Shown: piece by piece, positions 27,567 through 35,120 of the stretch
Position numbering within the stretch: the first letter of the stretch is position 1
Layout of the letters: each line of letters starts with the position of its first letter
Assembly (NCBI GenBank): GCA_021372725.1
Contig: JAJFTV010000139.1
Location: 1 to 54,306 of the forward strand
DNA: 54,306 nt
Source of the DNA: Chloroflexota bacterium
GTDB lineage: Bacteria; Chloroflexota; Anaerolineae; Anaerolineales; Anaerolineaceae
Direction of reading: 5' to 3'
Translations under genes and position numbers: made by a program
Notes under the pieces: model-generated
Told to the model about the DNA's origin: nothing
Database searches by the model: none
The model's input: only the letters and a program-made list of their open reading frames with translations

Positions 27567-28688
27567 TTACATCCCGATTTCAGCTCGCATACGAATGTAA
27601 TGAGTCACATCCTCGCGGGTAAGAATTCCAACCACCTGCCCATCCACCATGACCGGAACCTGGGCAACATTCGCATCATCCATTACACGCAGGGCATCCA
27701 ACATTTGCATATCCGGGTCAACGGTTACAAAATTGGCGCGCGGGATCATCACTTCTTGTGCTGTGAGTTCGGGCCAGCGTTTACGCGGGATGGCCGTCAC
27801 ATGGCGCAGCGTTAACAATCCACGCAGACTGATTCCGTTCCCATCGGTGACCAAAAAAACCCTTCCGCCGGATGGAATGACATCCTCTTCCACGATACAA
27901 TCCAGCTTCTTTGACCAGGAAACGGAAGGAATATTCCGCTGCATGACACTCGAGACATGCACCCCGCGCAAGGATTCCTTGAGAGTAAATTGACTTACAT
28001 TGGCTGCTGCCGCGTTTTGGAGAAACCAGCCGATAAAAGCCAGCCACAATCCGTTGAAGAAATCTCCCGAAAAGAGTATGAAGACCCCAACAGCAATAAA
28101 ACCGAATGCAAAAATTTGTCCGGTGAGAGCGGTAACTTTGGTTGCTTTCTGCAAATTATTATTCGCCTTCCAAATGACGGAACGCAGCACGCGTCCGCCA
28201 TCGAGGGGAAAACCGGGGATCATATTAAAGCCTGCTAAAATCAGGTTCATTCTCGCCAGCCAAATGCTTGGCAGCGAGATGACTTCCAATGGTTTTATCA
28301 ACAACCAGATTGCAGCAAACACCAGGCCCAAAATTAAACTGACCAGCGGCCCTGCAACGGCAATCTGAAACTCCGCTTTCGGCGTAGTTGGTTCCTGTTC
28401 GATTTGTGCAAGCCCACCGAATATGAACAAAGTCACACTATTAACGGGTACCTTGTATCGCAAAGCCATGTATGAATGACCTAACTCATGAGCAAGAACG
28501 GATGCTCCGAACAGCAAGCTGGTTACCGCCCCAAGCAGCCAGTAAACCGACTGCGATAGACCCGGGGTCTCCAGGGGGAAATAGCCAACCGCCAGTGACC
28601 AGGCTACCAGCACAAAGATAATAAACCAGCTAATATGCAAACGGAGCGGTATGCCCCAAATCTTCCCAATTGATATACCGCTATTCAT
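27567..28688 (-). CDS. Site-2 protease family (M50) metalloprotease with CBS domains
   Basis: Intramembrane zinc metalloprotease, 373 residues. The N-terminal six-helix domain (about 1-215) has the zinc motif HELGH in GASVLAHELGHSYMALR and the third ligand in FNMIPGFPLDGGRVLRS. The C-terminal portion (about 235-370) carries two CBS domains, the last with MDDANVAQVPVMVDGQVVGI. The family (Rip3/SpoIVFB-like) cleaves membrane-embedded anti-sigma factors or signalling peptides, and CBS pairs often sense ATP or other nucleotides. No sigma or anti-sigma gene is adjacent. The 32-residue membrane protein lies convergently beyond the terminator. Confidence 0.93.
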   Translation of the reverse strand: MNSGISIGKIWGIPLRLHISWFIIFVLVAWSLAVGYFPLETPGLSQSVYWLLGAVTSLLFGASVLAHELGHSYMALRYKVPVNSVTLFIFGGLAQIEQEPTTPKAEFQIAVAGPLVSLILGLVFAAIWLLIKPLEVISLPSIWLARMNLILAGFNMIPGFPLDGGRVLRSVIWKANNNLQKATKVTALTGQIFAFGFIAVGVFILFSGDFFNGLWLAFIGWFLQNAAAANVSQFTLKESLRGVHVSSVMQRNIPSVSWSKKLDCIVEEDVIPSGGRVFLVTDGNGISLRGLLTLRHVTAIPRKRWPELTAQEVMIPRANFVTVDPDMQMLDALRVMDDANVAQVPVMVDGQVVGILTREDVTHYIRMRAEIGM

Positions 28689-28859
28689 CTCAACAGCTCA
28701 CTTTCCCGGAATTTACCGTTCCCTGTAATTCTTTCCAGCATATACTTCATTATAAAATTTTTCTATTAAAAATTGATATGAAGATAAATTGAAAGTTATT
28801 AACCTCTTTCATTTGACACAGTGCATATATATTGGTATCTTTCATTCACGGAGATTACC

Positions 28860-30545
28860 ATGAGTGCAGAGATGAATAAAATTATCTATTCCATGATCGG
28901 TGTCAGCAAATATTATGACAAAAAACCGGTCATCAAGGATATCAACCTGTCTTATTTCTACGGAGCCAAGATTGGCGTTCTGGGACTGAATGGTTCCGGT
29001 AAAAGTACGCTGCTGCGAATTTTGGCCGGGGTGGACAAGGAGTTCAACGGCGAAACCATTCTTGCTCCCGGTTATAGCGTGGGATACCTGGAACAGGAGC
29101 CCCTGCTGGATGAGACACGGACTGTGCGCCAAATTGTCGAGGAAGGCGTGCAGGCAGAACTGGCCTTGATGAAAGAATATGACGAGATCAATGCCCGCTT
29201 TGCAGAACCCATGGATGATGAAGCCCTGAATCAATTAATTGACCGGCAAGGCAAGGTGCAGGAAAAACTGGATGCGTTGAATGTATGGGATCTGGATGCA
29301 CGCCTTGAAATGGCCATGGATGCACTGCGCTGTCCACCGGGTGATATGCCGGTTAACGTGATCTCGGGGGGTGAGCGACGCAGGGTGGCGTTGTGCCGTC
29401 TGCTGTTGCAAAAACCGGATATTCTCCTGCTCGATGAACCCACCAACCATCTGGATGCAGAGACCGTTGCCTGGCTGGAACACCATCTGCACACCTACGC
29501 CGGTACAGTGATCGCCGTGACGCATGACCGTTATTTTCTGGATAATGTAACCGGTTGGATCCTGGAGCTGGACCGGGGTGTAGGCATTCCCTGGAAAGGG
29601 AACTACTCCTCCTGGCTTGAACAAAAAGGTCGCCGATTGACAATCGAGGAAAAAGGGGAGAGCGAGCGCAAGCGGACGCTTGAACGCGAACTGGAATGGG
29701 TGCACATGTCACCCAAGGCACGTCACGCCAAATCAAAAGCGCGTATCAAGTCGTATGAAGAACTGCTGTCCACCGAACACGAAAAAGCCGCCAGTGAACT
29801 GGAGATATTCATTCCACCCGGGCCAAGACTTGGGAATGTTGTCATCGATGTTCAGAATGTGGCAAAGTCCTACGAGAATCATATTCTAATGGAAGACCTT
29901 TTATTTCAGATACCCCCGGGTGCCATCGTTGGAGTCATCGGTCCCAATGGGGCCGGCAAGACGACTTTGTTCCGCATGATTACCGGGCAGGAAAAACCTG
30001 ACCGGGGGACCATCCGTCTGGGTGAGACGGTCAAACTGGCGTATCTTGACCAGACACGCGGTTCTCTTGAACCCGAAAAAACGGTCTGGGAAGTCATAAC
30101 CGGCGGGCAGGACGTCTTTCAACTGGGCAGCAGGCAAGTCAACTCGCGTGCTTACGTGGCACATTTCAATTTCACCGGCACCGACCAGCAGAAACGGGTC
30201 GATATGCTTTCCGGTGGAGAGCGCAACCGGGTCAGTCTGGCCCGTATGTTGAAGGAAGAGGCCAATGTTCTCCTGTTGGACGAGCCCACCAATGATCTGG
30301 ATGTGAACACCATGCGGGCGCTGGAAGACGCGCTGGTCAACTTCGCCGGATGCGCAATGGTCGTCAGCCATGATCGTTGGTTCCTCGACCGTATCGCCAC
30401 TCACATTCTGGCCTTTGAAGGAGAAAGCCGGGTGGTATGGTTTGACGGTAATTATTCCGAGTATGAAGCCGACCGGCACGAGCGTCTGGGTGCGGCAGCC
30501 GACATCCCCAGGCGGATCAAGTACCGCCAGCTCACTCGTGATTAA
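28860..30545 (+). CDS. ettA: ABC-F translation factor EttA
   Basis: Energy-dependent translational throttle, 561 residues. The frame extends to 28821, but ACGGAG before the ATG at 28860 marks the start. Two ABC domains are present: Walker A GLNGSGKST with signature ISGGERRRVALC, and Walker A GPNGAGKTT with signature LSGGERNRVSLA. The linker and arm region includes HMSPKARHAKSKARIKSYEEL, diagnostic of EttA. Walker B motifs are LLLDEPTNHLDAE and LLLDEPTNDLDVN. In E. coli EttA binds the ribosomal E site and gates the first peptide bond according to ATP level. It is not a transporter despite the ABC fold. Confidence 0.96.
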   Translation: MSAEMNKIIYSMIGVSKYYDKKPVIKDINLSYFYGAKIGVLGLNGSGKSTLLRILAGVDKEFNGETILAPGYSVGYLEQEPLLDETRTVRQIVEEGVQAELALMKEYDEINARFAEPMDDEALNQLIDRQGKVQEKLDALNVWDLDARLEMAMDALRCPPGDMPVNVISGGERRRVALCRLLLQKPDILLLDEPTNHLDAETVAWLEHHLHTYAGTVIAVTHDRYFLDNVTGWILELDRGVGIPWKGNYSSWLEQKGRRLTIEEKGESERKRTLERELEWVHMSPKARHAKSKARIKSYEELLSTEHEKAASELEIFIPPGPRLGNVVIDVQNVAKSYENHILMEDLLFQIPPGAIVGVIGPNGAGKTTLFRMITGQEKPDRGTIRLGETVKLAYLDQTRGSLEPEKTVWEVITGGQDVFQLGSRQVNSRAYVAHFNFTGTDQQKRVDMLSGGERNRVSLARMLKEEANVLLLDEPTNDLDVNTMRALEDALVNFAGCAMVVSHDRWFLDRIATHILAFEGESRVVWFDGNYSEYEADRHERLGAAADIPRRIKYRQLTRD

Positions 30546-30600
30546 AATCGAAAAGATTTTTGGATTAAAATAACAGGAAACCCGGGCCGGAGGATAACCA

Positions 30601-32511
30601 ATGCCACCACTTCCAGAATTTTTACTGCGCAGACTATTTGTAAAAGATAGTCTGACAACTGAAACTAACGGCTTCTCTTTTCAATTGATTAATTCCATTG
30701 CCCCTGCCACCATGCTCTGGTTCTCAATGGAGGTGGATGGCAAAACCGTCCTCCCACAAAATCTGGTTCTCCAGATGGGGGTGGAGGAGGCACGTTCCGG
30801 CAGTCAAATCAGCGCAGAAAACCCCTTTTCCCTGCCGGTGGCAAAAAAAATTACCGTTCGTGTCCTGGAAACGGATTTGGGCAGCGGAGATTTACACATT
30901 AATATCCATACCCGCGAGATCGGCAGTCTGTCATTCAACGTAAAACCGCCGCAGGCTCCTTCGCAGCCCCGGAAGACTGCCCCCAATCAACTTCCATCAC
31001 GTTTTCAAAAACCGATCAAGACAGACGTTGTAATCCATTATGACGATGTCATCGGCGAGATTGACCCGAATGTTTACGGACAGTTTATCGAGCACCTGGA
31101 AGATTGTATTTACGGCGGTATCTGGACCCCTGACGGCTCAGCACTGCGGGAAGATACCCTTCAATGGATCAAGGATCTGAAATCCCCTTTGATCCGTTAC
31201 CCCGGCGGCAATTTCGCCAGTGGCTATCATTGGGAAGACGGGATTGGCCCAAAATCAACCCGCCCGCTACGTTTCGACGAAGCCTGGAAAGCCAGCGAGA
31301 GCAACCAGGTTGGTACGGATGAATTCATGGAGCTGTGCCAGCAGACCGGTGCAGCCCCGTTTCTGGTGGTCAACTGTGGCAACGGGACCGCCGAAGAAGC
31401 TGCCCGCTGGGTGGCTTACTGCAATGAACCGGCCTCCACCGAACAGGGTAGCCGGCGGGCAGAGAACGGCCATCCGGAACCCTATCAGGTGAAGCTGTGG
31501 GGTATCGGTAATGAAGCCTGGGGGGCATGGCAAATTGGGCACACCGATGCCGAACACTACACCCGGAAGCTGCGCAGTTTTGCAGAGGCAATGAGAAACG
31601 TGGATCCAACCATCCAACTGGTGGCTGTGGGTCAAGCGGTACTGTCAGACAAACCGGATGACGCGGGACGGCTCTGGAACGAGACTGTCTTAAGCGGCGC
31701 AGGGGATTTGATTGATTTTCTGTCATTTCACCTGTACCAGCCAGAACGCGAAGGCTGGCAGGACGAGTATGAGCAGAATATCCTGCATCATACCATCTGT
31801 GCCGCACCCCTGGATACCGAACGAATCATTGTAAGGATCAAGGAACAAATAAAACTGCTGCAACCGGAACGGAAAATCGGTATTGCCCTGGATGAATGGA
31901 ATGTGTGGCTGCCCGCACCGGAAGATGCTGCCAGCATGCATAAAGTGGCTTATACCCTGCGCGACTCTCTGTATACAGCCGGCATGTTGAATGTCTTCCA
32001 GCGTCAGTGTGACAGTCTAAAAATTGCCAATCTGGCGCAGTTGGTGAATGTATTGCCGCTGATTGTCACAAACGAAAAATCAGTCTATGCAACGCCGTTG
32101 TATTACCCGTTTCTGCTGTACAAAGAAATGCAAAACATTGCACTTCAGTGTATCGTACGTGGCAAATTTTATGACAGCCAGGCGCTGGGCAACATCACTG
32201 CAATGCAGGATGTACCCTACGTGGACGTAACGGCTACGCGCAGTGCAGATGGGAGTAAGGTGGTTCTCAGCATCCTCAACCGTCACCCAACCAGCCGGAC
32301 TTATGTCAATATCGATTTGAAAGAGTTCCCCAAAATGAAGCTCTGCGAAGGGTGGCTTTTGTGCAAAGATGATGCTCTGGCGGTAAACAGTTTCGATAAC
32401 CCGGATAATGTGAAATCCAAACAAATCGGTCTGCCCGAGAAGCGCGGCACACGTTTCCGGCTGGATTTGCCGCCTTTGTCGGTTTCCATCTTATCTTTGC
32501 GAAAAATGTAA
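30601..32511 (+). CDS. Alpha-L-arabinofuranosidase, GH51, with extra N-terminal domain
   Basis: Glycoside hydrolase that removes terminal arabinofuranosyl residues from arabinan or arabinoxylan, 636 residues. The catalytic core begins near residue 140 (VVIHYDDVIGEIDPNVYGQF). The acid/base is E305 in GIGNEAWG and the nucleophile E432 in IALDEWNVW. The core ends with the C-terminal beta domain (LPPLSVSILSLRK). The first 130 or so residues are unusual: MPPLPEFLLRRLFVKDSL, then beta-rich sequence, with no signal peptide. This may be a beta-sandwich for binding or assembly. Lack of a signal suggests that it acts in the cytoplasm on imported oligosaccharides. No sugar transporter is adjacent. Confidence 0.92.
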   Translation: MPPLPEFLLRRLFVKDSLTTETNGFSFQLINSIAPATMLWFSMEVDGKTVLPQNLVLQMGVEEARSGSQISAENPFSLPVAKKITVRVLETDLGSGDLHINIHTREIGSLSFNVKPPQAPSQPRKTAPNQLPSRFQKPIKTDVVIHYDDVIGEIDPNVYGQFIEHLEDCIYGGIWTPDGSALREDTLQWIKDLKSPLIRYPGGNFASGYHWEDGIGPKSTRPLRFDEAWKASESNQVGTDEFMELCQQTGAAPFLVVNCGNGTAEEAARWVAYCNEPASTEQGSRRAENGHPEPYQVKLWGIGNEAWGAWQIGHTDAEHYTRKLRSFAEAMRNVDPTIQLVAVGQAVLSDKPDDAGRLWNETVLSGAGDLIDFLSFHLYQPEREGWQDEYEQNILHHTICAAPLDTERIIVRIKEQIKLLQPERKIGIALDEWNVWLPAPEDAASMHKVAYTLRDSLYTAGMLNVFQRQCDSLKIANLAQLVNVLPLIVTNEKSVYATPLYYPFLLYKEMQNIALQCIVRGKFYDSQALGNITAMQDVPYVDVTATRSADGSKVVLSILNRHPTSRTYVNIDLKEFPKMKLCEGWLLCKDDALAVNSFDNPDNVKSKQIGLPEKRGTRFRLDLPPLSVSILSLRKM

Positions 32512-32569
32512 CCATTCCCAAAATTGGGAAGGGGAAAAATATTGTTGATTTGGAAGGAAAGGCTGTTAG

Positions 32570-32585
32570 CTTTTGAGACAGCCCC
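32570..32585 (-). repeat. Solo copy of the MITE-like terminal sequence
   Basis: The 16 bases CTTTTGAGACAGCCCC are the exact reverse complement of the left end of the element at 46626-46890 (46627-46642). It lies between the arabinofuranosidase and GH3-like genes. No second end was found nearby, so it is probably a solo or decayed end. Confidence 0.5.
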
Positions 32586-32610
32586 AACAAGAGGTTGGAT
32601 ATAAACCGAA

Positions 32611-33759
32611 TTAGAGCCTGCCCAGATTGAGGGATGAAAATTCATCCCACAGGTATTTCAACCCGGTCCACCATTTATCTCTACCGATGCAACGAAAATA
32701 CGGCGCGCGGTAGGTACGAATGATATCCCCGATTTTATAACGGGCAAGCACCGGTGTGGACACAATCAGTTTCCCGTTTTCGCCTGGCTGCATATCATAC
32801 AGCAGCTTGATGCCGGTGGACGTCTGTACCTCAAAGAAAAACAGATCATAATTGGGCACCCAGGCACGCCGGTTGTCCATTTGCTGCCCAAACATACCCT
32901 CTGTCGCGCCATAAATCTCTCGAATGGCCACCTTGCCATACATGGCTTTCAACGCAGAGGCAAGCCGCGTATTGATGCCAGGTACGCTGCCCAGCGTCAT
33001 GATCTGAACTTTCCATAAATCCTTTGGATAAACCTTGTGTTTCGCCTTGAGATAACGCCCAAAATCCAGTGCGGTGGGAGCCACCCCGCCCACCAGGGAC
33101 ACTTTTTGATCTTTGCACATCTCGTAAGCCAACTCGAACCGGCGTTCCCAATCCCGGATGGTTTTGCCGCCCCCCAACCGGTCAATCTCCTCTTGGGCAG
33201 GAACCGAGCGAATGGGGGTATATGTGGAAACATATTTTGTATAAATTCCCGAGCTATATCCATATTCCAACTCACGTTCCCCGACCTTTATTTTGCCTAC
33301 CATGGACGGGAAATTCAGATTCAGGTTCACACCCTGGAAGAGATCATAATGGTTGCCCGAAACCACATAGTTGAGCATCGCCCTGCTGGCCGAGATACGC
33401 GACTTCAAATCTGTCGACGTCATCGGGATGAATTTTGTCTCACCTTTGGTTGTCCCGCGGGTGATGGCCCAGCCAACCACCGGTTCACTCAACAGGGCTT
33501 CCGTTTCACCTTTCATCACCCGTTCAATCCAGGGTTTGTAATCTTCGTAGGTGGAAATCGGAAAGCGCTGTTGAAATTCATCAATGGAGCTTATACGGGC
33601 AGCTTCGTGCAATTTGCCATATTCTGTTTGTCGATAAATTTGCAGGAAGGCTTGCAGTACTTCAAGTTGAGCCTGAGCCGGGTTATTGAGTGCTTTCTGC
33701 CAGGGTTGCAGAAGGGCTGTTACTCTTTCATTGCCATCAGGCATGGATGCAGTCATCAT
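32611..33759 (-). CDS. GH3-superfamily (auxin-conjugating-type) adenylase-like protein, short form
   Basis: A 382-residue protein of the GH3 superfamily. GH3 enzymes in plants adenylate and conjugate jasmonate or indole-acetate to amino acids, and bacterial members are poorly known. Visible motifs are ITRGTTKGETKFIPMT (the ATP-binding SSGTT-like loop), YGATEGMFG (a GH3 motif II equivalent) and the TYRAPYFRCIGRDKWWTG end. Typical members have 500-600 residues with a C-terminal lid domain; here the protein ends about 20 residues after CIGRD. The C-terminal lid is therefore missing or much shortened, though no frameshift was seen. AAGGA precedes the ATG. An MBL-fold hydrolase lies 76 bases upstream on the same strand and is probably in the operon. 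Confidence 0.8.
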   Translation of the reverse strand: MMTASMPDGNERVTALLQPWQKALNNPAQAQLEVLQAFLQIYRQTEYGKLHEAARISSIDEFQQRFPISTYEDYKPWIERVMKGETEALLSEPVVGWAITRGTTKGETKFIPMTSTDLKSRISASRAMLNYVVSGNHYDLFQGVNLNLNFPSMVGKIKVGERELEYGYSSGIYTKYVSTYTPIRSVPAQEEIDRLGGGKTIRDWERRFELAYEMCKDQKVSLVGGVAPTALDFGRYLKAKHKVYPKDLWKVQIMTLGSVPGINTRLASALKAMYGKVAIREIYGATEGMFGQQMDNRRAWVPNYDLFFFEVQTSTGIKLLYDMQPGENGKLIVSTPVLARYKIGDIIRTYRAPYFRCIGRDKWWTGLKYLWDEFSSLNLGRL

Positions 33760-33835
33760 ACGGTTCCTTGGAAAATTGAACAGGAGATTATGTTCATGGA
33801 CAGTAACAACCAGATCGGATTTTCACACGGAGACA

Positions 33836-34675
33836 TCATTCATATTCAAGTACGGTGCCCACAAGAAAGGGTTTGACTCGTTCTCCAAAAACGTTCATCA
33901 ATGCAGCCGTTGCTTCAAGTCCCGTACAGTGGTTAAAATACAGCAAATCCGGTTGAAAATGGGTTTGTAAGGCCTCAATGGTCCTCTCAATTCTCTCCGG
34001 TTTTGCTCCATTCAGATGAATCCCACCCGCAACAGCGGCCAACGGTTTCCCAAACATGGTTTCCACGTAAAGAAGTGTATTGATCAGGCCTGAATGGCAA
34101 CACCCGCTTAACAATACCAGCCTGTCCCCCAAATCCACCACCATACTGCGATCATCCAACAGCAGATCCGGTTCAAGTCTGCCTTCCATTTCCGTCAACA
34201 TGTGCGGCGGTGTAGGTTCGAAGTTTGTCAGCCTCGGAATTCGCCCTGTCACTGTCACGCCCGGCAACACTTCCACCGGCTCAATGGTGAGATGCAGGTC
34301 TGCCAACGCTTCCACCTGCGCGCGGGAATGTGGAATACCAGTTTCACGCATTTCGCCGGTTTCTGAATTACGGGATACTTTTCTGTTGAAGAGCAAAGGA
34401 TCTGCTACGATGGTTGGATGGCGGGCCTGGGATAAAACACCCATCAGACCGCCGGTATGGTCATAATGCCCGTGACTCAAAACGACATACGAGATATCGT
34501 TCACGTTTAACTTCAGTTGCAGTAAATTATGGTGCAGCACATCCCACGAAGATCCGGTATCGAAAAGGAGGTATCTACCTCCGGTTTCGATCAGATATGA
34601 AACGCCGTGCTCACCCCAGAAAAATCCTTCCATGCCAACACTGTCATTGGTCAGACAGGTAATTCTGATCCTCAT
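33836..34675 (-). CDS. MBL-fold metallohydrolase (COG1237-like)
   Basis: Metallo-beta-lactamase-fold hydrolase, 279 residues from the ATG at 34675. A longer frame to 34753 adds 26 residues without family similarity. The zinc motif HGHYDHTGG lies near residue 85. The LLFDTGSSWDVLHHNLLQL and LLSGCCHSGLINTL motifs fit the COG1237 group, related to dihydropterin-ribofuranosyl-aminobenzene phosphate synthases. Most members have unassigned substrates. Same-strand position upstream of the GH3-like gene suggests one transcript. Confidence 0.87.
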   Translation of the reverse strand: MRIRITCLTNDSVGMEGFFWGEHGVSYLIETGGRYLLFDTGSSWDVLHHNLLQLKLNVNDISYVVLSHGHYDHTGGLMGVLSQARHPTIVADPLLFNRKVSRNSETGEMRETGIPHSRAQVEALADLHLTIEPVEVLPGVTVTGRIPRLTNFEPTPPHMLTEMEGRLEPDLLLDDRSMVVDLGDRLVLLSGCCHSGLINTLLYVETMFGKPLAAVAGGIHLNGAKPERIERTIEALQTHFQPDLLYFNHCTGLEATAALMNVFGERVKPFLVGTVLEYE

Positions 34676-34842
34676 TGTGACTCTCTTTTCATTGAATGGT
34701 GCAACCATCGTATAACCGTTATTTGTAATGAATAAATACATTATATTAGACAATTCCGGGCAATGCGAATCCGCATTTAACCATATCCCATAGGCTTTTG
34801 TCTATATGCACCAGGAATATTCATTCCTTGCATATTCTTTTC

Positions 34843-34866
34843 CACCCATCCCTGTATTCCCGCCCC
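34843..34866 (+). repeat. Degenerate third copy of the GC-rich repeat
   Basis: It matches the first 25 bases of the repeats at 46694 and 54246 with one gap and a few substitutions. The CTGTAT and CCCGCCCC parts are kept, but the second arm of the hairpin is lost. Confidence 0.5.
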
Positions 34867-34977
34867 ACAGGATGTGAAAAATTCACTGTAAAATAACTTT
34901 ATCCCACTGCTCTTTTATATTTCGGTTTTTGGGATTAATAATGTATATCGTGACGAAATCACAAATTCTCTTAAAAA

Positions 34978-35007
34978 TTGGAGATGGGATTCATCCCATG
35001 CTATAAT
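34978..35007 (+). promoter_or_regulatory. Candidate dnaE promoter with palindrome in spacer
   Basis: TTGGAG (34978-34983) and an extended TGCTATAAT (TATAAT at 35002-35007) are separated by 18 bases. ATGGGA-TTCA-TCCCAT, a perfect 6-bp inverted repeat at 34984-34999, fills the spacer. A protein bound there would block polymerase. Transcription would begin near 35014. Confidence 0.5.
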
Positions 35008-35050
35008 GATTCCTGTCAGAGAATGCGCGGCTGCGGAAAACCGAATGGAA

Positions 35051-35083
35051 TGAAGGTTTTACACCCTTCAGGTTTTCTTTTTT
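35051..35083 (+). terminator. Attenuator-like hairpin in the dnaE leader
   Basis: TGAAGG (35051-35056) pairs with CCTTCA (35065-35070) over an 8-base loop, followed by GGTTTTCTTTTTT. It is a weak intrinsic terminator placed between the candidate promoter and dnaE. It may cause attenuation or end a short leader RNA. Confidence 0.4.
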
Positions 35084-35120
35084 ATCAGGTAACATCCTAT
35101 CAATCAATCGGGAGTTCAGG

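Larger units (their letters stand above)
34676..35120 (+). other. Intergenic region before dnaE, about 445 bases
   Basis: It holds a degenerate copy of a GC-rich repeat (34843-34866), a promoter with an internal palindrome (34978-35007) and a hairpin followed by a T-rich run (35051-35083). All three are described separately. The remaining sequence is AT-rich with no further gene. Confidence 0.5.

Noticed and set aside
28860..30545. Drug-export ABC transporter ATPase or antibiotic-resistance ABC-F protein
   Set aside because: There are two ABC domains without membrane parts, and the arm/linker motif HMSPKARHAKSKARI points to EttA rather than a resistance ABC-F.
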